From Clostridium sp. AM33-3 (GTDB taxonomy: Bacteria > Bacillota > Clostridia > Lachnospirales > Lachnospiraceae): a stretch of DNA of 46,514 nt. Numbering within the stretch: position 1 is the first letter of the stretch; every line of letters starts with the position of its first letter. Made by a program: the position numbers and the translations under genes. The DNA lies in contig NZ_QUIV01000023.1 of NCBI RefSeq assembly GCF_003480315.1, positions 460 to 46,973 of the forward strand. Reading direction: 5' to 3'. A model generated the notes under the pieces. That model searched no databases and was not told where the DNA came from. It saw only the letters and a list, made by a program, of their open reading frames with translations. This document shows, piece after piece, positions 17,444-25,861 of this stretch.

Positions 17444-17947
17444 TTGAACAGAGAAGAATTTCTGCGGGGACTGGAGAATGCGCTTTCCGGCAATGTTCCG
17501 CCGTCTGTGGTGCGGGACAATCTCCGTTATTACGATGATTATATTCGTTCCGAGCGTCAGAAGGGACGTTCGGAGTCTGACATTATGGATGAACTGGGAG
17601 ATCCGCGTCTGATTGCCCGTACCATTCTGGATACAACGCCGGGAGCGGCAGAGGGTGAGTATGAGGAGTATCATCCGTTCGGCAGTTTTGCCGGAAACAG
17701 CGGCAGAACCAGTCAGCAGGAGGAGCCGCAGCAGGCCCAGTATGGCAATTACGGCGGAACCGGAAATATCCACTACTACAACCTGAACAAGTGGTACTGG
17801 AAGCTTCTGGCTGTTGTGGTCGTGATCTTGTTTTTTACACTGGTGCTGACCATTATAGGCGGAATTCTGACACTGGTGATTCCGCTGCTGCCAGTGATCG
17901 GCATTGTGATCCTGGTCATGTGGCTGGTTCGCGGTCCGCGAGGCTGA
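17444..17947 (+). CDS. DUF1700-like small membrane protein
   Basis: Translation from TTG 17444, nine bases after AGAGGAGG, gives 167 residues; longer in-frame starts lack a ribosome site. Residues 1-65 form a charged helical domain (REEFLRGLENAL...RSESDIMDELGDPRLIARTI) typical of the DUF1700/HAAS type often paired with PadR regulators. A low-complexity Gln/Gly/Tyr linker follows. Two membrane helices end the protein (LLAVVVVILFFTLVLTIIGG and TLVIPLLPVIGIVILVMWLV). No padR gene is adjacent. Function unknown; a membrane signalling or envelope role is possible. Confidence 0.65.
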   Translation: MNREEFLRGLENALSGNVPPSVVRDNLRYYDDYIRSERQKGRSESDIMDELGDPRLIARTILDTTPGAAEGEYEEYHPFGSFAGNSGRTSQQEEPQQAQYGNYGGTGNIHYYNLNKWYWKLLAVVVVILFFTLVLTIIGGILTLVIPLLPVIGIVILVMWLVRGPRG

Positions 17948-17979
17948 AATATCTGAATAAAAATGCAGTCTGCACTCTG

Positions 17980-19062
17980 CTAAGGAATTGCAGGGTCACG
18001 CATTTCAAGAACCCGGGAATATTCTTTTGTTTCCGGGTCTTTTTTTGTTTCGGAGCGGTTCAGCTGCAGAAACCGGACAAGCTGGTAACAGTCAATCCAG
18101 ATCTCGTTATTTCCATCCTTCTGGGATTCATCAAAGATGAGCTGAAGCCCAAAATGCAGATGCGGCTCATCGATATTGTTCGTGTTTTCCGTGCGGCTAT
18201 AGCCGGTGCGGCCCAGATAACCGATCACATCCCCGGCCTGGACGATGCTGCCCTCCTTTAAGGCTTTGTGATAGGGATAGTTTTTTCGCAGATGTGCATA
18301 GTAATAGTAGCGTTTTTTGTCAAAGCTGCGGATCCCAAGCCGCCAGCCTCCGTATTGGTTCCAGCCGATAGCCTCCACATAGCCGGATTCCACGGCAATG
18401 ACGGGGGTTCCTACCTGGCCCATCATATCATGTCCGAGATGCTGGCGCTTGAAGCCATAGCTGCGGGAAACACCAAAATCGTCATAATCCTGATAGGGAA
18501 AATGCTTAGCAATGGGAGAGAAGGCTTTTAATCCGTATTTGGTAACCCAGGACAGGCTGCCGTTTTCTGCCGGCTCCTGAATTTCATAAGTACCGACCAT
18601 GCCGCCAAGAACTGCGGTGTAGGCATCCAGATAATAGGCGTAGTATTTCATGTTTTCTGTCAGGGTCTGCATGGATTCGCCACCTTTTATACGTTCTGCC
18701 AGTGTATCCATGTCGGTAGTGCGGAACCGGGAAAAATCGCCTCCGTAACGAGCTGCAAGGTAAGCGAGAAGCTCGATCCAGTTTAGGTGGCAGTCAGATG
18801 TAAAGCTGTCTACATCCAGACGGAGAGCCTGACGCAGCGCTTCATCCGGAACAGAAAAATCGACCCACTTAATATACTTTTTTTCTTCTGTTTGAGCGGA
18901 GTCTGACGGAGTGGCGTTTTGGGTGCTGGAAAAGATGGCTCCGGAAGATAGCTTCCGGGAGAAAACAGAAAGGCAGAGGGCCGTCAGGATCAGGATTTCC
19001 GCGGTAACCACAAAACGGAGAAAGCGGGAAAGGGCATATTGAAACAGGAGAGAAGATTTCAT
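17980..19062 (-). CDS. Membrane-anchored M23 (LytM) family peptidase
   Basis: The start ATG at 19062 follows GAGGGAG by a normal distance; the in-frame ATG at 19089 has none. The protein (about 360 residues) has one N-terminal membrane helix (FLRFVVTAEILILTALCLSVF), a mixed central region, and a C-terminal LytM domain with the zinc ligands in HLGHDMMGQ and EPHLHFG plus the conserved YAHL. This family cuts peptidoglycan cross-links or acts as an inactive binding partner; here the visible ligands are intact. It is convergent with the 17444 gene and divergent from the NlpC/P60 gene, another wall hydrolase. Confidence 0.85.
   Translation of the reverse strand: MKSSLLFQYALSRFLRFVVTAEILILTALCLSVFSRKLSSGAIFSSTQNATPSDSAQTEEKKYIKWVDFSVPDEALRQALRLDVDSFTSDCHLNWIELLAYLAARYGGDFSRFRTTDMDTLAERIKGGESMQTLTENMKYYAYYLDAYTAVLGGMVGTYEIQEPAENGSLSWVTKYGLKAFSPIAKHFPYQDYDDFGVSRSYGFKRQHLGHDMMGQVGTPVIAVESGYVEAIGWNQYGGWRLGIRSFDKKRYYYYAHLRKNYPYHKALKEGSIVQAGDVIGYLGRTGYSRTENTNNIDEPHLHFGLQLIFDESQKDGNNEIWIDCYQLVRFLQLNRSETKKDPETKEYSRVLEMRDPAIP
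18011..18046 (+). terminator. Terminator of the 17444 gene, lying inside the convergent M23 gene
   Basis: ACCCGGGAA and TTTCCGGGT form a 9-bp stem followed by seven T residues. It sits antisense within the C-terminal codons of the M23 peptidase gene. Confidence 0.7.
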
Positions 19063-19166
19063 GGGTCTGCTCCCTCGGCTTTTTACCATTTTATGGGTTA
19101 AATTATACAGATAGCACAGAAAACGAAAGGAAATTATTAAGAAAAAGTAAATTTTGACCAGATTGC

Positions 19167-19195
19167 TTGACTCATAAGCGTCACAAGTGTATAAT
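19167..19195 (+). promoter_or_regulatory. Promoter of the NlpC/P60 gene
   Basis: TTGACT (19167-19172), 17 bases, TATAAT (19190-19195). Confidence 0.8.
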
Positions 19196-19263
19196 CTCTT
19201 TGTAACATAGTTAACAATTATGTAATATTTAGAAATAAAGTATTCACGATTGGAGAGCGGTTC

Positions 19264-19878
19264 ATGAAGAAAACAGTATTATACATAGCAGCAGTGCTGG
19301 CAGTATCAGGCGGTTTGATGTGGCAGAGACCTATGGTTGCACATGCAGAGCCGGAGGTCATCCAGGAGGCTCCGGTTTCTACTGTACTCGAAGTGGCGTC
19401 AGAAGAGGTGGCTGACGAGGACAATGGACCGGCTCCGGAAATCCAGGCAGCAAAGAAGCTGGAAGAAGAACTGGCAGCAGCCGAGGAAGAGGCAGCCAGG
19501 GCAGCAGAAGAGGCAGCCAGTGCCCGCCAGAATCTTGTGGACTATGCGCTCCAGTTTGTGGGCGGCCCGTACCGCGCAGGCGGCAATGACCCGCATACCG
19601 GTGTTGACTGTTCCGGCTTTGTGCGCTATGTCATGCAGCATGGCGCAGGCATCAGCATGAACCGTTCTTCCGGTTCTCAGGCAACCCAGGGTCACGCAGT
19701 GAACTCCAGTCAGATGCAGCCTGGCGACCTGCTGTTTTACTCCGGCGGTTCCGGCATCAATCATGTAGCCATGTATATCGGAGACGGAAAGATCGTGCAT
19801 GCGTCTACTTATGCGACCGGCATCAAGATTTCCAAATGGAATTACCGCAATCCGGTGAAGATTGTAAGCATGTTTTAA
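19264..19878 (+). CDS. Secreted NlpC/P60 endopeptidase
   Basis: The 204-residue protein has a signal peptide ending near AHA. An Ala/Glu-rich helical linker (about residues 60-85) follows, then a C-terminal NlpC/P60 domain. The catalytic cysteine is in GVDCSGFVRYV, the histidine in INHVAMYIG, and the third polar residue is probably His in KIVHAST. These enzymes cut the D-Glu to diaminopimelate bond of peptidoglycan stem peptides. GGAG lies upstream of the ATG and a near-consensus promoter and private terminator mark it as a single gene. The linker may let the domain reach into the wall. Confidence 0.9.
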   Translation: MKKTVLYIAAVLAVSGGLMWQRPMVAHAEPEVIQEAPVSTVLEVASEEVADEDNGPAPEIQAAKKLEEELAAAEEEAARAAEEAASARQNLVDYALQFVGGPYRAGGNDPHTGVDCSGFVRYVMQHGAGISMNRSSGSQATQGHAVNSSQMQPGDLLFYSGGSGINHVAMYIGDGKIVHASTYATGIKISKWNYRNPVKIVSMF

Positions 19879-19984
19879 ATCGCATTGCTTTTTCCACACA
19901 TTTCCAGTATAATGAAGCGGAAGAATGCTGATCCCCTTAGTCAGGTTCTTCAACCTTATTAATTATTTATACTCCCTAGTGAAG

Positions 19985-20015
19985 GCCGGACAGCTCCCCT
20001 GTCCGGCTTTTCCGT
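19985..20015 (+). terminator. Terminator of the NlpC/P60 gene
   Basis: GCCGGACAG and CTGTCCGGC pair around CTCCC, followed by TTTTCCGTTTT. Confidence 0.8.
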
Positions 20016-20043
20016 TTTGGAAAAAACAGACAGGATCAGGACA

Positions 20044-20072
20044 GTATATTTGTAATGCAGATTCGCATACTA
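20044..20072 (+). promoter_or_regulatory. Candidate sigma-G/sigma-F (forespore) promoter
   Basis: GTATA at 20044-20048 and CATACTA at 20066-20072 are 17 bases apart. These fit the Bacillus subtilis sigma-G pattern GHATR and CATNHTA at every position. No good sigma-A promoter is visible in front of the small gene at 20114. Confidence 0.45.
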
Positions 20073-20113
20073 ATCCCGTAACAAATTTACAGCTCAAACA
20101 GGAGGTAGCGATC

Positions 20114-20323
20114 ATGAGAGACCATTACAATGATATGGACAATAGCAGAAACTGCCATACTTCTGATTCTGTGGATTCTGAGAAGAACAGTACCCGGAAT
20201 ACCAGCCGCGATTCCGGCCAGAACAGCAGCCGGAACTCCGGGCAGAACAAGACGCAGAATAACAGCAGGAATAAAGCATACAACAGCAGCCGGAACAATA
20301 TGGATAACAGCAGCAGAAACTAA
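20114..20323 (+). CDS. Small Asn/Ser/Arg-rich low-complexity protein
   Basis: A 69-residue open frame starts eight bases after AGGAGG. It begins MRDHYNDMDNSRN and consists largely of short degenerate repeats of the form SRNxxxN or GQNxSRNS, ending NSSRN. There is no hydrophobic segment, so it is soluble and probably disordered. It has its own terminator. The composition and the sporulation-type promoter suggest a spore-associated protein, but I do not recognise a named family. The strong ribosome site and isolated transcription unit argue that it is real. Confidence 0.6.
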   Translation: MRDHYNDMDNSRNCHTSDSVDSEKNSTRNTSRDSGQNSSRNSGQNKTQNNSRNKAYNSSRNNMDNSSRN

Positions 20324-20342
20324 CAGGCTGCAACAGAAAAAA

Positions 20343-20374
20343 GGGTCGTCTTCCCTGTGAAGACGGCCTTTTTT
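20343..20374 (+). terminator. Terminator of the small Asn/Ser-rich gene
   Basis: GTCGTCTTC pairs with GAAGACGGC (one G-T) around CCTGT, followed by TTTTTT. Confidence 0.85.
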
Positions 20375-20446
20375 GTTTCATAGGAAATTGCGTCCTATGA
20401 AACAAAAAAGCGCTCCGCAGGGATGCGTCAAGGCACATTCTTTTTT
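20375..20446. repeat. Palindromic intergenic repeat, copy 2
   Basis: The stem TTTCATAGGA/TCCTATGAAA, its loop and the GCGCTCCGCAGGGATGCG tail match the 13621 copy. The middle of that copy is missing and the shared end CAAGGCACATTCTTTTTT is retained. Confidence 0.8.
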
Positions 20447-20506
20447 CGTGGATTGTCCAACCGCAGCCTGTCTGCATAAGATATAGTAAGAAAGACGGAC
20501 AGGCGG

Positions 20507-20830
20507 ATGCGTATGTGGGATCTGATAAGCGGAGCACAGCTGGATGAATACCTGGATCAGGGAAAGAGACTGTTTCTGGTGGATATGCGGGATGCACGTG
20601 CCTACCGCAGGGCACATATCCGGGGTGCTGTGAATATTCCGTACGGAGAACTGCGGGCCAGGATCGGGGAGCTGCCGCAGGAGAGTCTGATCGTGCTTTA
20701 CTGTTACCATGGACCGAACAGCATGCGGGCGGCCAGATGGCTGGCCTCTCTGGGATATGAGACAGCGGATGTATATGGCGGAATCCAGGCCTACCGTGGG
20801 AAGTATCTTGAGTGGGGACCACAATGCTGA
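20507..20830 (+). CDS. Single-domain rhodanese-like protein
   Basis: The 107-residue protein is one rhodanese domain. It has the FLVDMRDARAYRRAHIRGAVNIPY segment (split here as VDMRDARAYRRAHIRGA and VNIPY) and the active-site loop LYCYHGPNS with the catalytic cysteine near residue 67. Such proteins carry persulfide sulfur for transfer or detoxification; the physiological acceptor is unknown. The ribosome site is weak (GGCGG before ATG 20507; an ATG at 20513 is also possible). It stands alone after a repeat and before the yfcE promoter. Confidence 0.82.
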   Translation: MRMWDLISGAQLDEYLDQGKRLFLVDMRDARAYRRAHIRGAVNIPYGELRARIGELPQESLIVLYCYHGPNSMRAARWLASLGYETADVYGGIQAYRGKYLEWGPQC

Positions 20831-20889
20831 TTTTTGGGAGCGGTATTTCCGGGTTATGATTTCAGTTATGATTTCGGCAGAGGTATTCG

Positions 20890-20918
20890 TTGACAAGTTC
20901 ATGGGCGGGTAATAAAAT
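20890..20918 (+). promoter_or_regulatory. Promoter of the 20958 operon
   Basis: TTGACA (20890-20895), 17 bases, TAAAAT (20913-20918). Confidence 0.75.
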
Positions 20919-20957
20919 AACAGTATTAATTCCAAGAAAAGACGAGGAGAATACGCT

Positions 20958-21503
20958 ATGAAATACATGTTTGCATCTGATATTCACGGTTCTGCCCATT
21001 ACTGCAGGAAAATGCTTGAGGTGTACCGTCAGTCCGGAGCAGAGCGCCTGATTTTGCTGGGTGATCTTCTGTATCACGGACCACGCAACGACCTTCCGCA
21101 GGAGTATGCGCCGAAGCAGGTGATCGCCATGTTAAATGAGTACAAAAATGAGATCATTGCCGTGCGCGGCAACTGCGAGGCTGAGGTAGACCAGATGGTT
21201 CTGGAGTTCCCGGTTATGGCAGATTATGCCATTCTGGTGTTAAATGGCCTGACCTTCTTTGCTACCCACGGTCATCTGTTCAATCAGGACCAGATGCCGC
21301 CGTTAAAGGCAGGAGATATTCTGGTACATGGTCATACACATCTTCTGAAGGCAGAAAAAGTAAACGGCCATTACATCTTAAACCCGGGTTCCACCTCCAT
21401 CCCGAAGGGCGGCAATCCGGCTACATACGCGATCCTGGATGAGCAGGATTTCAAGATCCTTGACTTTGACGGAAATGTAGTCAAAGAGGCAAAATTAGGT
21501 TAG
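20958..21503 (+). CDS. yfcE: YfcE-like metallophosphodiesterase
   Basis: The 181-residue protein shows the calcineurin-like metal motifs in order: SDIHGS, LLGDLLYHGPRN, VRGNCEAEVDQ, THGHLF and VHGHTHLL. It matches YfcE-type phosphodiesterases, which hydrolyse phosphodiester model substrates in vitro; the natural substrate is unknown. GAGGAG lies ahead of the ATG. It is followed after 12 bases by the methyltransferase gene and the pair probably form an operon from the promoter at 20890. Confidence 0.88.
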   Translation: MKYMFASDIHGSAHYCRKMLEVYRQSGAERLILLGDLLYHGPRNDLPQEYAPKQVIAMLNEYKNEIIAVRGNCEAEVDQMVLEFPVMADYAILVLNGLTFFATHGHLFNQDQMPPLKAGDILVHGHTHLLKAEKVNGHYILNPGSTSIPKGGNPATYAILDEQDFKILDFDGNVVKEAKLG

Positions 21504-21515
21504 GAAAGGAATGGT

Positions 21516-22703
21516 ATGGCGACAAAAGTATATGAACTGATTGCACCCTGTCATTTTGGCCTGGAGGCAGTCCTGAAAAAAGAAATCCTGGATCTCGGCT
21601 ATGAGATTGCCCAGGTGGAGGACGGAAAGGTAACCTTCCTCGGAGATGCGGAGGCTATCTGCCGCGCGAATATTTTCCTGCGCACGACGGAGCGTATTCT
21701 GCTGAAGGTGGGAAGCTTTAAGGCTGTCACCTTTGAGGAGCTTTTCCAGGGAACCAAGGCACTGCCATGGGAGGAATATATCCCGCAGGATGGCCGTTTT
21801 TGGGTCAAGAAGGCCAATTCCATCAAGAGCAAGCTCTTTAGCCCGTCTGATATCCAGTCCATCATGAAAAAGGCTATGGTAGAGCGCATGAAGCAGGGCT
21901 ATGGTGTGTCTGTGATCCCGGAGACCGGTGCGGATTATCCGGTGCGCGTATCTTTGTATAAGGATATTGTGACGGTAGCGCTGGATACCACCGGCGAGTC
22001 CCTTCATAAGCGTGGATACCGCAAGCTGACCAGCAAGGCTCCCATCGAGGAGACTCTGGCAGCGGCCCTCATTATGCTGACGCCGTGGAATAAGGACCGC
22101 ATCCTGGTAGATCCGTTCTGCGGAAGCGGAACCTTTCCCATTGAGGCAGCCATGATGGCGGCTAATATGGCGCCGGGCATGAACCGCTCCTTCCTTTCAG
22201 AGGACTGGAAGCAGATCATTCCGCGCAAGTGCTGGTATGAGGCTATGGATGAGGCCCAGGAGATGGTGGACGATACGGTGAGTGTGGATATTCAGGGCTA
22301 TGATCTGGATCCGGAGGTCATTAAGGCAGCCAGAGCCAATGCAGAGCTGGCTGGCGTGGCTCATATGATCCATTTCCAGCAGAGACCGGTGTCGGAGCTA
22401 AGCCATCCGAAAAAATACGGTTTCCTGATCACCAACCCGCCGTATGGCGAGCGTATTGAAGACAAAAAGAATCTTCCGGCTCTGTATACCCAGATCGGAG
22501 AGCGCTTTAAGGCGTTGGACAGCTGGTCTGCGTTTATCATTACTTCCTATGAAGATGTTGAAAAGTATATGGGCCGCAAGGCAGATAAAAACCGTAAGAT
22601 CTACAATGGTATGATGAAGACCTATTTCTATCAGTTCCTGGGCCCGAAGCCGCCGAGAAGAAAACCGGAGGGCGCACCGAAAAAACAGGATTGTGAGCAG
22701 TAA
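21516..22703 (+). CDS. THUMP-domain class I RNA methyltransferase (RlmL/YpsC type)
   Basis: The 395-residue protein has an N-terminal THUMP RNA-binding region (residues ~50-160) and a Rossmann methyltransferase domain with VDPFCGSGTFPIEAA near residue 205 and the catalytic ITNPPYGERIE near 305. The NPPY motif indicates N2-guanine methylation. Its relatives (RlmL N-terminal domain, B. subtilis YpsC) modify 23S rRNA at G2445, which is the likely target. AGGAAAGG precedes the ATG. The secreted protease gene follows closely, its start downstream of the stop. Confidence 0.9.
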   Translation: MATKVYELIAPCHFGLEAVLKKEILDLGYEIAQVEDGKVTFLGDAEAICRANIFLRTTERILLKVGSFKAVTFEELFQGTKALPWEEYIPQDGRFWVKKANSIKSKLFSPSDIQSIMKKAMVERMKQGYGVSVIPETGADYPVRVSLYKDIVTVALDTTGESLHKRGYRKLTSKAPIEETLAAALIMLTPWNKDRILVDPFCGSGTFPIEAAMMAANMAPGMNRSFLSEDWKQIIPRKCWYEAMDEAQEMVDDTVSVDIQGYDLDPEVIKAARANAELAGVAHMIHFQQRPVSELSHPKKYGFLITNPPYGERIEDKKNLPALYTQIGERFKALDSWSAFIITSYEDVEKYMGRKADKNRKIYNGMMKTYFYQFLGPKPPRRKPEGAPKKQDCEQ

Positions 22704-22734
22704 GCCTCCATGGAACAGGCAGGGAGAAGCTGAA

Positions 22735-24072
22735 TTGAAAAATAGATTTGCGCGGATGTGGCTGGTTCCTGTGCTGACTGCCGCGGCATTTTTTGCAGTC
22801 GGCTGTACAGCTGAGAAAATTGTAACATCAGAGACAGCCTCTGCGGTGACAGAGCTTGTGATACCGGAAAACTCAGAACTTCCGGCGCGATATGATGCCC
22901 GGGAGGATGGACGCACAGCTCCGGTAAAGAACCAGGGAGATCTTGGCACCTGCTGGGCCTTTGCATCGCTTCTGGCGCTGGAAAGCAGCCTTTTGCCGGA
23001 GGAATCCTATGATTTTTCGGAGGACCATATGTCCCATGATCCGAATTTTCTGCTGGATCAGAAAAGCGGAGGCGACTATATCATGTCCATGGCCTATCTG
23101 CTTTCCTGGAGAGGACCTGTCCTGGAGGAGGAGGATCCTTATGGGGACGGTATCTCGCCGGAGGGACTGACGGCGGCAAAGCATGTACAGGAGATCCGGA
23201 TTCTGCCGGCATATGACCGTGAGGCTGTCAAAGCAGCTGTGTATCGGACCGGGGGTGTCCAGAGCGCACTGTATACGACACTGCAGAGGCAGGAGCAGGA
23301 CAGCCGCTACTATAATGACAAAACCGGAGCCTACTATTATTCCGGAACGCTTCCGCCCAACCACGATGTGGTCATTGTGGGCTGGAATGATGATTATCCG
23401 GCAGAAAATTTTTCGGAGCTTCCGCCGGATAATGGCGCTTTTCTTTGCGAGAACAGCTGGGGAACGGGATTCGGCGAAGCGGGTTTTTTCTATGTTTCCT
23501 ATTACGATACCAATCTCTGTAACACCAATCTGCTCTATTCCGATGTGGAACCGGCAGACAATTATGACCGGATCTATCAGACTGATCTGTGCGGATGGCT
23601 GGGGCAGATCGGCTATGGAGATGAGAATGTGTGGGGAGCGAATGTTTATACGGCTTCAGCCGGCATGCAGCAGATCTGTGCCGCCGGATTTTATGCGGTG
23701 GATGCAGATACGGAATATGAGATCGGCATCGTCACGGACGTGCCGGACCAGCCGGCAGCAGACTGGAGGCACTTAAAGCAAAAGAAGCTTGGAACGGTAT
23801 CCGGAACGGTTCCGTATGCGGGCTATTACACCATACCGCTTGCGGAACCGGTAAAAGTTAAGCCGGGAGAGCGCTTTGCTGTGACCTTGAAGCTTCATAC
23901 GCCGGGAGCAGTTCATCCCATGGCGATTGAATACGATTCCGGAGACGGACGCTGCCTGGTGGATATCACGGACGGAGAGGGCTATTTAAGTGCAGATGGT
24001 GATGTATGGGAACGGGTGGAGACAGAGCAGGAGTGCAACCTCTGTCTGAAAGCGTATACGGTGATGCAGTAG
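22735..24072 (+). CDS. Secreted C1 (papain-like) cysteine protease, probable lipoprotein
   Basis: I start the protein at TTG 22735, eight bases after GGGAG; the upstream in-frame GTG at 22693 overlaps the methyltransferase gene and lacks a site. This gives 445 residues with a signal peptide ending in FFAVGC, a slightly atypical lipobox. The papain-like domain has the active Cys in GTCWAFASLLALES, His in NHDVVIVGWNDDY and Asn in CENSWGTGFGEAGFF. A beta-rich C-terminal region (residues ~290-445) resembles the lectin-like domain found with C1 domains in clostridial surface proteases. It probably digests extracellular protein or mucin-type glycoprotein; the substrate is inferred. Confidence 0.85.
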   Translation: MKNRFARMWLVPVLTAAAFFAVGCTAEKIVTSETASAVTELVIPENSELPARYDAREDGRTAPVKNQGDLGTCWAFASLLALESSLLPEESYDFSEDHMSHDPNFLLDQKSGGDYIMSMAYLLSWRGPVLEEEDPYGDGISPEGLTAAKHVQEIRILPAYDREAVKAAVYRTGGVQSALYTTLQRQEQDSRYYNDKTGAYYYSGTLPPNHDVVIVGWNDDYPAENFSELPPDNGAFLCENSWGTGFGEAGFFYVSYYDTNLCNTNLLYSDVEPADNYDRIYQTDLCGWLGQIGYGDENVWGANVYTASAGMQQICAAGFYAVDADTEYEIGIVTDVPDQPAADWRHLKQKKLGTVSGTVPYAGYYTIPLAEPVKVKPGERFAVTLKLHTPGAVHPMAIEYDSGDGRCLVDITDGEGYLSADGDVWERVETEQECNLCLKAYTVMQ

Positions 24073-24088
24073 AAAGAATGGAGTAGAT

Positions 24089-24700
24089 ATGAAAAAACAC
24101 AGAATCGTCTTTGCAACCGGCAATGCCGGAAAAATGAAAGAGATCCGCTTGATCATGGCTGATCTGGGCTGTGAGGTGGTTTCCATGAAGGAGGCCGGGG
24201 CAGATCCCGAAATCGTGGAAAACGGAAGATCATTTGCGGAAAACGCGGAAATCAAGGCCCGCGCGGTCTGGAACTGCACCGGTGATATAGTGCTGGCAGA
24301 TGACTCCGGCCTTGTGGTGGATTACATTGGTGGAGAGCCGGGCATTTATTCTGCACGTTATATGGGCGAGGATACCTCTTACGAGATCAAGAACCGGAAT
24401 ATCATTGAACGTCTGGCAGACGCAAAAGGCCAGGAGCGCAGTGCCCGCTTTGTCTGCAATATTGCAGCAGTCCTTCCAGACGGACGTGTTCTGCACACAG
24501 AGGCAGCTATGGAGGGACAGATTGCCATGGAACCGGCCGGATGCGGCGGCTTTGGTTATGATCCGATCCTCTATCTTCCGGAATTCGGCATGACCTCCGC
24601 GGAAATCACGATGGAGCAGAAAAATGCGATCAGCCATCGCGGCAAGGCACTGGAGGCCATGAAAAAGGAATTAGAGCATTACTTTGAGGAGGAAGCCTGA
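24089..24700 (+). CDS. rdgB: XTP/dITP pyrophosphatase (RdgB/HAM1)
   Basis: It hydrolyses dITP, XTP and ITP to monophosphates, keeping deaminated purines out of nucleic acids. The 203-residue protein has the family motifs FATGNAGKMKEI, LADDSGLVVDYIGGEPGIYS, the ARYMGED segment, GFGYDPIL and SHRGKALEAM. GGAG lies upstream of the ATG. Its TGA stop shares a base with the ATG of the next gene, so the two are translationally coupled. Confidence 0.95.
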   Translation: MKKHRIVFATGNAGKMKEIRLIMADLGCEVVSMKEAGADPEIVENGRSFAENAEIKARAVWNCTGDIVLADDSGLVVDYIGGEPGIYSARYMGEDTSYEIKNRNIIERLADAKGQERSARFVCNIAAVLPDGRVLHTEAAMEGQIAMEPAGCGGFGYDPILYLPEFGMTSAEITMEQKNAISHRGKALEAMKKELEHYFEEEA

Positions 24701-25191
24701 TGAAGATACTGATCGTGAGTGATACCCACAGAAAAGACGGAAACCTGTATGATGTGATCGAGAAGGAAAAACCGTTTGATATGCTGATCCATCTGGGAGA
24801 CGCAGAGGGAAGCGAGCATGTGATCGCGGACTGGCTTGATGAGGACTGTGATCTGGTTATGGTACAGGGGAACAATGATTTCTTTTCCTCGCTGGACCGG
24901 GAAATAGAACTGGATCTTGGACCGCACCGAGCTTTTCTGACTCACGGTCATTATTATAATGTATCTCTGGATGTGGACCGCCTCTGGGAGGAAGCAAAGG
25001 ATCGTGGCTGTGACATTGCCATGTTCGGCCATACTCACCGCCCATATCTGGAGGAGCTGGATGGAATCACGCTTTTAAATCCGGGCAGTCTTTCCTATCC
25101 GCGACAGGAGGGCAGAATGCCTTCTTACATGATCATGGACCTGGCAGATGACGGAACCACGAAATATCACATGATGTTTTTAGGGGAATAA
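24700..25191 (+). CDS. MJ0936/YfcE-family phosphodiesterase
   Basis: The 163-residue protein carries metallophosphoesterase motifs SDTHRKDG, HLGDAEGSE, VQGNNDFF, THGHYYNVS and FGHTHRPY, then LLNPGSLSYPR. It is the second phosphodiesterase of this fold in 4 kb, shorter than the 20958 protein. A GAGGAGG-type site lies inside the end of rdgB and the start overlaps that gene by one base (TGATG). The rdgB-phosphodiesterase pairing is common in Firmicutes. Natural substrate unknown. Confidence 0.9.
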   Translation: MKILIVSDTHRKDGNLYDVIEKEKPFDMLIHLGDAEGSEHVIADWLDEDCDLVMVQGNNDFFSSLDREIELDLGPHRAFLTHGHYYNVSLDVDRLWEEAKDRGCDIAMFGHTHRPYLEELDGITLLNPGSLSYPRQEGRMPSYMIMDLADDGTTKYHMMFLGE

Positions 25192-25220
25192 AAAAATATA
25201 AAAAAATTTTTCAAAAACTG

Positions 25221-25249
25221 TTGACAAAAGAAGACCTGTATTATATAAT
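25221..25249 (+). promoter_or_regulatory. Perfect-consensus promoter of the tRNA cluster
   Basis: TTGACA (25221-25226), 17 bases, TATAAT (25244-25249). Both boxes are exact consensus, as expected for stable RNA genes. Confidence 0.9.
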
Positions 25250-25311
25250 TACTCTCGCGTTGTTCAGTAGCACTCTGAGAGGGCGGATGAACATACAGGT
25301 TTTCAGTGATC

Positions 25312-25386
25312 CGGGGTGTGGCTCAGCTTGGCTAGAGCACCTGGTTTGGGACCAGGGGGTCGCAGGTTCGAATCCTGTCACCCCGA
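25312..25386 (+). tRNA. tRNA-Pro (anticodon UGG)
   Basis: The acceptor arms CGGGGTG and CACCCCG pair fully. The anticodon loop is TTTGGGA and the T-arm GGTTCGAATCC is standard. No CCA is encoded. Confidence 0.95.
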
Positions 25387-25399
25387 TTGAATTGAATAT

Positions 25400-25470
25400 G
25401 CGGGTGTAGTTCAATGGTAGAACACCAGCCTTCCAAGCTGGATACGTGGGTTCGATTCCCATCACCCGCT
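25400..25470 (+). tRNA. tRNA-Gly (anticodon UCC)
   Basis: The acceptor arms are GCGGGTG and CACCCGC, and the anticodon loop is CTTCCAA. No CCA is encoded. Confidence 0.95.
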
Positions 25471-25495
25471 CTTGAAAAGCGAGTCTTTTCAAAGT

Positions 25496-25569
<74 letters not shown>

Positions 25570-25604
25570 TTTCTTTCACGAAAGTGAAAGATGAATTTCA
25601 TAAT

Positions 25605-25679
25605 GGTGGGTATAGCGCAGCTGGTTAGCGCGCCAGATTGTGGCTCTGGAGGCCGAGGGTTCGAATCCCTCTATCCACC
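25605..25679 (+). tRNA. tRNA-His (anticodon GUG)
   Basis: The acceptor arms are GTGGGTA and TATCCAC and the anticodon loop is TTGTGGC. The extra 5' G (G-1 at 25605) opposite C73 identifies tRNA-His. Confidence 0.95.
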
Positions 25680-25688
25680 CTGATTGTC

Positions 25689-25721
25689 AGATCCTTATGC
25701 ACATATGCGTAGGGATCTTTT
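25689..25721 (+). terminator. Terminator-like hairpin within the tRNA cluster
   Basis: AGATCC and GGATCT pair, the stem extends with TATGC/GCATA-type pairing, and TTTT follows. It may split the first four tRNAs from tRNA-Leu or act as a processing signal. Confidence 0.5.
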
Positions 25722-25777
25722 ACAATCTGTATATTCACATACGGCGTCAGTAGACGCTGAATGAAGAATTCATATCC

Positions 25778-25858
25778 GCGGGCATGGCGGAATTGGCAGA
25801 CGCGCCAGATTTAGGTTCTGGTATCTCCGATGTGCAGGTTCAAGTCCTGTTGCCCGCA
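25778..25858 (+). tRNA. tRNA-Leu (anticodon UAG)
   Basis: The acceptor arms are GCGGGCA and TGCCCGC, the anticodon loop contains TAG, and a variable arm is present (81 nt). Confidence 0.94.
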
Positions 25859-25861
25859 CTG

